Shown here piece by piece: positions 13,776 through 18,674 of a DNA stretch of 18,674 bases. Made by a program: the position numbers and the translations under genes. The notes beneath the pieces were generated by a model. The model made no database searches. It was not told the DNA's origin and saw only the letters and a program-made list of their open reading frames with translations. Positions within the stretch are counted from its first letter, which is position 1, and the number at the start of each line of letters is the position of its first letter. Origin of the DNA: an uncultured Flavobacteriia bacterium (GTDB lineage Bacteria; Bacteroidota; Bacteroidia; Flavobacteriales_D; Crocinitomicaceae); contig CAIYQV010000074.1 of NCBI GenBank assembly GCA_903928365.1, positions 1 through 18,674 of the forward strand. Direction: 5' to 3'.

Positions 13776-14555
13776 ATGAAACTAAGAGCCCTTGTCGTAG
13801 ATGACGAAGAATTTGCAAGAAAGAATTTGAGCATGCTGCTCGAAGAATATTGCCCGGATGTAGAAGTGATTGGAGAAGCTTCACGCAAAAGTGAAGCGAA
13901 AGCGATCATCGAGTCTTCCAAACCGGATGTAGTGTTTTTGGATATTCGCATGCCTTCCGGATCAGAAGGCTTTGAATTGCTCGATGAGATCGAAGAAAAG
14001 GATTTTCTCGTAGTTTTTGTGACCGCATTTAAAGATTATGCCATTCGTGCTTTCAATGCCAGCGCAGTCTATTATTTATTAAAGCCGATCGATATTGAGG
14101 AATTGCAGACGGCAGTAGAAAAGGTGAAAGATACCCGCCGTATTTTTTCAGAAGACCCACAGAATTACGCCACCTATTATACGTCTTTGAAACATTTGTC
14201 GGATAGTTTATTGCGTAATAAACCCAATAACAGGATTGCCATCGCACACACACGCGGACTCAAGATCGTTGAAGATGATTCGATCTCTCATCTGGAGGCC
14301 AGTGGTAACTGTACGACAATCTATTTTAAAGATGGAACACGTTATCTCGATACACGTACCCTGAAGACGTATGAAATGATTCTCAATCCAGGCAAATTCT
14401 TTCGGGTGCATAAATCGCATATCATCAATATGGAACTCTTGTCAGAATATCTTAATGAGGATGGCCATTTTGCTGTACTTAAAGGTGGATTGCGCATTCC
14501 TGTCGCGCGAAACCGCGTTGCTGAATTCGTAAAAACGTTAAAGCAAAACGCATGA
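13776..14555 (+). CDS. LytTR-family response regulator
   Basis: A 259-residue DNA-binding response regulator. The receiver domain (residues 1-125) has the acidic pocket Asp9-Asp10, phospho-acceptor Asp56 (VVFLDIRMPS), Thr83 (FVTAF) and Lys103 (YYLLKPI). The LytTR DNA-binding domain runs from about residue 153 (RIAIAHTRGLKIV), with SHLEASGNCTTIYFKDG, LDTRTLKTYE, FFRVHKSHIINMELL and LRIPVARNRV. The linker at 125-152 is helical. It overlaps the sensor kinase gene by four bases (ATGA), so the two form a two-component pair. Many such regulators control their own operon; the repeats upstream would suit that, which is inference. Confidence 0.95.
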   Translation: MKLRALVVDDEEFARKNLSMLLEEYCPDVEVIGEASRKSEAKAIIESSKPDVVFLDIRMPSGSEGFELLDEIEEKDFLVVFVTAFKDYAIRAFNASAVYYLLKPIDIEELQTAVEKVKDTRRIFSEDPQNYATYYTSLKHLSDSLLRNKPNNRIAIAHTRGLKIVEDDSISHLEASGNCTTIYFKDGTRYLDTRTLKTYEMILNPGKFFRVHKSHIINMELLSEYLNEDGHFAVLKGGLRIPVARNRVAEFVKTLKQNA

Positions 14556-17530
14556 GGTATCTACTGGCGCTAACGCTTCTCTGGATCGTTGGGTTTGTCA
14601 GTGCTCAGCGTTTTGCATTCGTGAATTACAATACGGCGCAAGGATTACCTCAGTCGCAAGTTACTGCCGTTACCCAGGATCCGAAGGGGGCTTTGTGGGT
14701 CGGGACACTTGGAGGACTCGCTCGGTTCAATGGAAAGGATTTTACTGGATATACGAATGAAAATGGGCTGCTAAATAACAGGATTACGTGCCTTTATAGT
14801 GCCGAATCGGCCCTTTGGGTTGGACACGAAGGGGGCGTTTCATGTATCCAAGGAAAAAAGATCAGCAAATGGTCATTCGGGAAAGAAAGAAGATCCATTT
14901 CTGTGAGTGATATTTTACCATTTGGTAATGAGCTTTTGGTCGCAACCAATGGAGAGGGCTTATTTCGATTGGTGAATGGGAAATTTTATCGGGTGGCTTT
15001 CAGCGTTTCTCCACTTTATGTTACCGAAGGTAAAGGTTCCTTAGCTCTGAATACGGTCAATGAGGATCTGCTCAAGATCAGGGATCTGCATCTGGTGGGT
15101 AAGAAGTTGTACCTCGCTACCAGGGCAGGTGTTCTTGTGACTGAGGATCTCAAAAACTTCAAAACACTTCCAGCGATTGAAGGGTTAAGTATCTCTTCCT
15201 TGCAGTCTAATCGTAATGCACTTTATGTGACCACATTCAAGAACGGCTTGTACAAGCAAGATCTTCAGAATGGTGCAATGAGTAGGATAGCGTCGATCGA
15301 CACACTTTTCTCATTACGTAAGTGTTTGCTGGACAAAAAAGGTGATCTCTGGATCGTTGCTACGGAAGGAGTATTCAGACTCAGAAATGACCTTGTAAAT
15401 CTGAAGTTGGATCAGCAGCGTGGCCTTCCTATGGAAAGTATACGTTGTATTTGGGAAGACCGTTCAGGTGCCGTTTGGCTGGGGAGTGAAGGGAAAGGAT
15501 TACTGCGCTTTCCGGGTGAGCAATTTACACATTACGGTCAGTCAGAAGGTATGACTTCAGACTTGGTCATTAGTGCAACTCAGCGGAGTGATGGAGGATT
15601 TTGGCTGGGTACTTTTGATAAAGGTGCAATGCGTTTTTATCCAAATGGAAAGATCTACGCTCAGGAACTTGAAAATAGTGCAACCGTTTGGGCATTGCTC
15701 AATCAAGTGGCAGGAGCAGATTGGCTCGGGACGGAAAATGGGTTGGTTTGCCTTCCTGTGAAGGGCACAAAAAAGATCTTTTACGGAGAGCATGGCCTCT
15801 CAGGAGATAAGGTGTCCGCTTTGTTCAAGGATTCTCCTTCTACTTTTTATGTAGGAGGTAGTGAAGGAGTCAGCTATTACAGCAATGGAAAGTTTCAGCC
15901 CTTGATGATGAAAGAACCCGCTACAATAAGAAATTTCTGTAGGTCAAACGGAAAGATTTTTTGCGTGGCCGATAATGGATTTTATGAAATAAAAGGCAGA
16001 CAGTTGATTCGGATAGCTGACTTTACAAGAGCAGCATATTCATTGGCTGTAGATCGAAATCAACGTGTATGGATCGGTACGGAGGAAGGATTGTATTGCT
16101 ACGATCACGAGAAGATCGCTCCTTGCAATTTTGCATCATCGGCAGCGTCCAATTTTATCAATTTTCTGGTAATGAGCAAGAGAGGCTTGTATATTGGAAC
16201 GAACAATGGCTTGTACCTGATCAGAGACCTGGAGCACCCAAAAGAAGGATTACTTCATTTAGGGATTGCAGATGGAATGAATGACCTGGAGACCAATTTG
16301 AATTCCGGTTTCGAAGATCGTAAAGGCAATTTGTGGTTCGGAACGGCGTCTGGTTTTGTGAAATTTAACCCAGACAGGTTTTTAGAGGCATCTTCCATCC
16401 CGTCCTTGTTGGTGAAAGGAATTTTAGTGAACTATCAGTCGGACATACAGAAATATGGAATTGCCTTTAATTCGGATGGAATTCCTGCGTCGCTCGATCT
16501 GCCTTATTTTAAAAATAACCTTACCATCGAGTTGGATGGAGTGGATCTGGATGATTATGCTGGATTGCAGTTTCAGTTCTGGATGGAAGGATTGGATCAG
16601 GAGTGGTCTCCATTGAGTAAAAATGCTATCCTGTCATTTAATGGATTGCCTTCCGGGACGTATATCTTGCATGCACGATGTGTTGATGCCCAGGGAAGGG
16701 TGTCTGATGAGTGGGTTTTTCCGGTGTCGGTAGCTCAGGCATTCTACCGTACATGGTGGTTTTTATTGCTGTGCACCATACTCATCGGATGGTCGGTTTG
16801 GTACGGAGTTAAAACACGTTTGAAAAGAGAAAAGGACAAGAGTGAAAAAGAAATGCTGGAATACAAATCCCGACTATTGAATCTGGAACAAAAGTCATTG
16901 AATGCGTCTATGAACCGACACTTCATTTTTAACTCGCTGAACTCCATTCAATACTTTATAAACACGCAGGATCGCACCTCCGCCAACCGCTTTCTAACCA
17001 ATTTCGCCAAGTTGATCCGCAAGAACCTGGATTCATCGGAAGAGGGAAACCTCGTCAGCTTGCAGCAGGAATTGGAACGAGTGGAGTTGTATCTTTCATT
17101 GGAATCGATGCGCTTCAATGATCGGTTTGAATACCATATTTCGGTGGATGATCAGATTGATACGGAAAGTTTGATTATTCCAGCCATGATGATCCAGCCA
17201 TTTATTGAAAATAGTATCATTCACGGGATCCTCCCCAATGAGGGGGTGAAGGGGCAGATCGAACTCGATCTTAAGGTGCAGGGAAGTTCACTAATGATTA
17301 CCATCAGGGATAACGGGGTAGGTGTAGATCAGAGCTTGAACAATAAGGCTGATTTCCGGGGTGACCATGAATCTAAAGGAACCGAAATCACGCTCAAACG
17401 AATTGAATTATTGAGGAAATTGACACAGCAGGAATTTGAGCTATTTGGACCAACACAACTTCTAAACAAGGAAGGAAAAAGTTGCGGCACCCAGGTCGTG
17501 CTAAAAATTTTCGTGGATAATTTGGAGTAA
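14552..17530 (+). CDS. Periplasmic-propeller sensor histidine kinase (Reg_prop / Y_Y_Y / LytS type)
   Basis: A 992-residue inner-membrane sensor. The signal sequence is MRYLLALTLLWIVGFVSAQ. Residues about 25-605 hold 14 propeller blades of the 'D..G.LWvGT..GL.rf.g..f' type, the first LWVGT near residue 48 and the last LWFGTASGF near 594, which fits two seven-bladed propellers. A Y_Y_Y-like Ig domain follows at about 650-730 (FWMEGLDQEWSPLS, LPSGTYILHARCVDAQG). The single membrane helix is at about 734-755 (TWWFLLLCTILIGW). The cytoplasmic LytS-type kinase (His_kinase family plus ATPase) has MNRHFIFNSLNSIQ with His790, the N-box MIQPFIENSIIHG and DNGVGV. The usual 'MNPHF' Pro before His is Arg789. 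It has no fused receiver; the partner is the LytTR regulator immediately upstream. The signal sensed is unknown. Confidence 0.93.
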   Translation: MRYLLALTLLWIVGFVSAQRFAFVNYNTAQGLPQSQVTAVTQDPKGALWVGTLGGLARFNGKDFTGYTNENGLLNNRITCLYSAESALWVGHEGGVSCIQGKKISKWSFGKERRSISVSDILPFGNELLVATNGEGLFRLVNGKFYRVAFSVSPLYVTEGKGSLALNTVNEDLLKIRDLHLVGKKLYLATRAGVLVTEDLKNFKTLPAIEGLSISSLQSNRNALYVTTFKNGLYKQDLQNGAMSRIASIDTLFSLRKCLLDKKGDLWIVATEGVFRLRNDLVNLKLDQQRGLPMESIRCIWEDRSGAVWLGSEGKGLLRFPGEQFTHYGQSEGMTSDLVISATQRSDGGFWLGTFDKGAMRFYPNGKIYAQELENSATVWALLNQVAGADWLGTENGLVCLPVKGTKKIFYGEHGLSGDKVSALFKDSPSTFYVGGSEGVSYYSNGKFQPLMMKEPATIRNFCRSNGKIFCVADNGFYEIKGRQLIRIADFTRAAYSLAVDRNQRVWIGTEEGLYCYDHEKIAPCNFASSAASNFINFLVMSKRGLYIGTNNGLYLIRDLEHPKEGLLHLGIADGMNDLETNLNSGFEDRKGNLWFGTASGFVKFNPDRFLEASSIPSLLVKGILVNYQSDIQKYGIAFNSDGIPASLDLPYFKNNLTIELDGVDLDDYAGLQFQFWMEGLDQEWSPLSKNAILSFNGLPSGTYILHARCVDAQGRVSDEWVFPVSVAQAFYRTWWFLLLCTILIGWSVWYGVKTRLKREKDKSEKEMLEYKSRLLNLEQKSLNASMNRHFIFNSLNSIQYFINTQDRTSANRFLTNFAKLIRKNLDSSEEGNLVSLQQELERVELYLSLESMRFNDRFEYHISVDDQIDTESLIIPAMMIQPFIENSIIHGILPNEGVKGQIELDLKVQGSSLMITIRDNGVGVDQSLNNKADFRGDHESKGTEITLKRIELLRKLTQQEFELFGPTQLLNKEGKSCGTQVVLKIFVDNLE

Positions 17531-17552
17531 CAGGTTATTTATCATAAATTTG
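17521..17552 (+). promoter_or_regulatory. Bacteroidota-type promoter for the small lipoprotein
   Basis: TTTG (17521-17524), a 20-base spacer, then TAAATTTG (17545-17552), an exact TAnnTTTG. The -33 element lies inside the last codons of the kinase gene. The predicted start is near 17558, about 20 bases before the ATG at 17577. Confidence 0.65.
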
Positions 17553-17576
17553 TTAGTAATATATCCGAGTATCGGG

Positions 17577-17810
17577 ATGAAAAGAATGTACATCATAGCA
17601 GCAGTATTACTTTCGTTGGGAGTTGTTTCCTGTCAGAAGGAAGTAATTCGTCCTGAGTGTGGTACACCATCGCAGGAGGTTCTTACATACCGTGCTGGGT
17701 CTACGTTTGATCAGGGGTCCTCTAATGCTGATGCAGACGATGAAACCTCCGAAGGAGACATCACAGACCCAAACAGCGATAAAGACGAATCCGCAAGGAG
17801 AAAAAGATAA
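17577..17810 (+). CDS. Tiny lipoprotein of unknown function
   Basis: A 77-residue protein from the ATG at 17577 (MKRMYIIAAVLLSLGVVSC, lipidated Cys19); the frame upstream to 17550 begins with TTG inside the promoter and is rejected. After CQKEVIRPECG the mature part is low-complexity and acidic (SSNADADDETSEGDITDPNS), ending in the basic tail ARRKR. It resembles the many small Bacteroidota lipoproteins with disordered D/E/S-rich tails; no domain is recognised. It has its own promoter and terminator, so it is a single-gene transcript downstream of the sensor kinase. Confidence 0.75.
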   Translation: MKRMYIIAAVLLSLGVVSCQKEVIRPECGTPSQEVLTYRAGSTFDQGSSNADADDETSEGDITDPNSDKDESARRKR

Positions 17811-17830
17811 CACTATCTAAACATAATTCA

Positions 17831-17855
17831 AATGCACCCCTGAGGTGCATTTTTT
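17831..17855 (+). terminator. Terminator of the small lipoprotein gene
   Basis: AATGCACC (17831-17838) and GGTGCATT (17844-17851) form a perfect eight-base stem with a five-base loop, running into Ts to 17855. It lies 20 bases after the stop. Confidence 0.88.
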
Positions 17856-17995
17856 ATTTCCCGGAATTTTAAGCTAAACGAGTTCTTCGGCAGGTTGATA
17901 AATCGTATCAAGTTAAAAAGTTTGTGGGCATAAATTCGGATTAATTTGAGGCGTGTTTTTCCTCTTTAATCATATGTTTAAAACCTTACGTCGGC

Positions 17996-18088
17996 AGTAT
18001 ATGTCAACCCTGCAGGGCTCTAAGTGATTTTTTTATGTCACAACGGACCGATGTCCGTTGTTAGTTTCATAGCGCCCCGATAGGGCTT
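17996..18088. repeat. REP-like triple-hairpin element
   Basis: Three hairpins follow in close order. The perfect palindrome CCCTGCAGGG is at 18008-18017. ACAACGGAC/GTCCGTTGT with loop CGAT (18040-18048 with 18053-18061) is a nine-base stem. AGCGCCCCGATAGGGCT (18071-18087) folds with a bulge. The first two are each preceded by TATGTCA (18000-18006 and 18034-18040). This layout recalls dispersed intergenic repeats I know from Bacteroidota, with two outer GC hairpins around a central 'ACAACGG…CCGTTGT' stem. No transposase is nearby. Confidence 0.6.
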
Positions 18089-18103
18089 AGGAAAAAAGAA
18101 ATC

Positions 18104-18120
18104 TTGAATTGAAAATTCAA
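18104..18120. repeat. AT-rich hairpin between the two structured repeats
   Basis: TTGAATT (18104-18110) and AATTCAA (18114-18120) form a perfect seven-base stem around GAA. It has no T run, so it is not a terminator. Confidence 0.5.
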
Positions 18121-18126
18121 CCATAG

Positions 18127-18225
18127 TCACTTTTGCACAGAACCAGTCTGCAAACCAAGTGGCGTTGCGTAGCACAAAGCGCAGGTTTGTTAGCGGTGCC
18201 GAAGGCAGGTTCCTTTTAAAAGTGA
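18127..18225. repeat. Structured 99-base inverted-repeat element
   Basis: The ends pair in nested fashion: TCACTTTT (18127-18134) with AAAAGTGA (18218-18225), then across a symmetric 5/5 internal loop GAACC (18140-18144) with GGTTC (18208-18212). Inside are two side hairpins, CAAACC (18151-18156) with GGTTTG (18184-18189), and TGCC-GAA-GGCA (18197-18207). The result is a branched, cloverleaf-like fold. No coding frame fits. It could be a MITE/REP-like mobile repeat or a small RNA. Confidence 0.55.
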
Positions 18226-18236
18226 AAAAGTTTTTG

Positions 18237-18259
18237 CTCCTTTTGGCCTACAAAAGGAG
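18237..18259. repeat. Nine-base hairpin following the structured element
   Basis: CTCCTTTTG (18237-18245) and CAAAAGGAG (18251-18259) pair perfectly around GCCTA. It lies 11 bases after the 99-base element and may be its third arm. No T run follows on the plus strand. Confidence 0.5.
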
Positions 18260-18405
18260 AAGATAAGCAAGACATATGAAATAATTTCTCCCCAAGTTTT
18301 GGTGTTGATCCATAGAAACATTTCAATCAATACCTGCTACCGTTCAACCAATCACTTCCTAAATCTCCGTTTACTAAACTATATTAGAGCCATAAACCTT
18401 TGTGT

Positions 18406-18674
18406 ATGGCGCAAAAAGTACGAGAAAGTCTTTTCGAATTGATTCAGACTCTGACAAAGTCTGAAAAACGGTACTTTAAAGTACATGCCTCACGTCATAC
18501 GATCGGCGAAGAAAATGCCTATGTCCGTTTATTCGATTACATTGAAAAGCTTGCAGAATACAGTGAAGAAAAACTTTTTGCACATTTCGAGGGGGAGGCG
18601 TTCCTCAACCGATTTTCAATCACTAAAAAAAGACTTTACGATCAGGTCCTTGCATCACTCGATACCTTTCATTC
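18406..18674 (+). CDS. Conserved Bacteroidota protein of unknown function, cut by the window end
   Basis: An open frame starts at the ATG at 18406 and continues past the window end (about 89 residues visible). It begins MAQKVRESLFELIQTLTKSE, then KRYFKVHASRHTIGEENAYV, RLFDYIEKLAEYSEEKLFAH and FLNRFSITKKRLYDQVLASL. The visible part is helical, charged and has no signal peptide, so it is probably cytosolic. The opening 'LF.LI.(S/T)LTKSEKRYFK…' followed by 'Y..LFD.i' is one I recall from long helical-repeat-like Bacteroidota proteins of unknown function; this is memory-based. No stop codon occurs in the visible part. Confidence 0.75.
   Translation, partial: MAQKVRESLFELIQTLTKSEKRYFKVHASRHTIGEENAYVRLFDYIEKLAEYSEEKLFAHFEGEAFLNRFSITKKRLYDQVLASLDTFH

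Larger units (their letters stand above)
17856..18405. other. 550-base gene-free stretch dominated by inverted repeats
   Basis: It contains the repeat entries listed for 17996-18259. The flanks 17856-17995 and 18260-18405 show no gene and no clear promoter; AACCTTTG shortly before the ATG at 18406 is one base off the -7 box. Confidence 0.5.

Noticed and set aside
1..18674. CRISPR array, phage genes, toxin-antitoxin or restriction system
   Set aside because: No regularly spaced repeats and no matching proteins; the repeats near 18000 are irregular hairpins, not direct repeats with spacers.

Overview
This window looks like a Bacteroidota chromosome, most likely a member of the Flavobacteriales; a Crocinitomicaceae/Fluviicola-like affiliation is a guess from protein style. 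The base composition is AT-leaning. Signal peptides end in the '-TAQ/-FSQ' style and lipoproteins are numerous. Several gene starts are preceded by the Bacteroidota promoter pattern TTG-N18-20-TAnnTTTG, and Shine-Dalgarno sequences are mostly absent. Split MetH, a CTP-synthase-C-terminal-like protein and a Reg_prop/Y_Y_Y/LytS kinase paired with a LytTR regulator also fit this phylum.

Layout. 1-256: the 3' part of a tRNA-Phe gene with encoded CCA, its terminator, and a decayed GIY-YIG endonuclease remnant. 273-1679: two tandem paralogous outer-membrane beta-barrel genes on the minus strand, each with its own terminator. 1866-3275: two tandem paralogous lipoprotein genes on the plus strand, divergent from the barrels. 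3564-4793: on the minus strand, a DgkA-family kinase followed by an exported coiled-coil protein. 4883-8717: a SAM-I riboswitch controlling a methionine synthase split into two overlapping genes. 9099-9581: RNase HI, converging on a CTP-synthase-glutaminase-like protein that has lost its catalytic Cys. 10298-11350: an unknown lipoprotein and a small cytosolic protein, both minus strand. 11473-13516: Xaa-Pro aminopeptidase and an alpha/beta hydrolase, overlapping. 13776-17530: a LytTR response regulator and a 992-residue propeller sensor kinase, overlapping by 4 bases. 17577-17810: a tiny lipoprotein. 17856-18405: a gene-free stretch full of nested inverted repeats (REP-like or MITE-like units). 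18406-end: the start of a conserved Bacteroidota gene cut by the window edge.

How the parts connect. The methionine synthase pair is one SAM-repressed unit whose two products together have the domains and about the length of full MetH. The LytTR regulator and propeller kinase form a classic signalling pair, and repeated sequence upstream of the regulator may be its own binding site. The barrels and the divergent lipoproteins are both duplicated envelope families. No phage, CRISPR or recognised defence system is visible. The least explained parts are the structured repeats at 18000-18260, the paired envelope duplications, and the pseudo-glutaminase.
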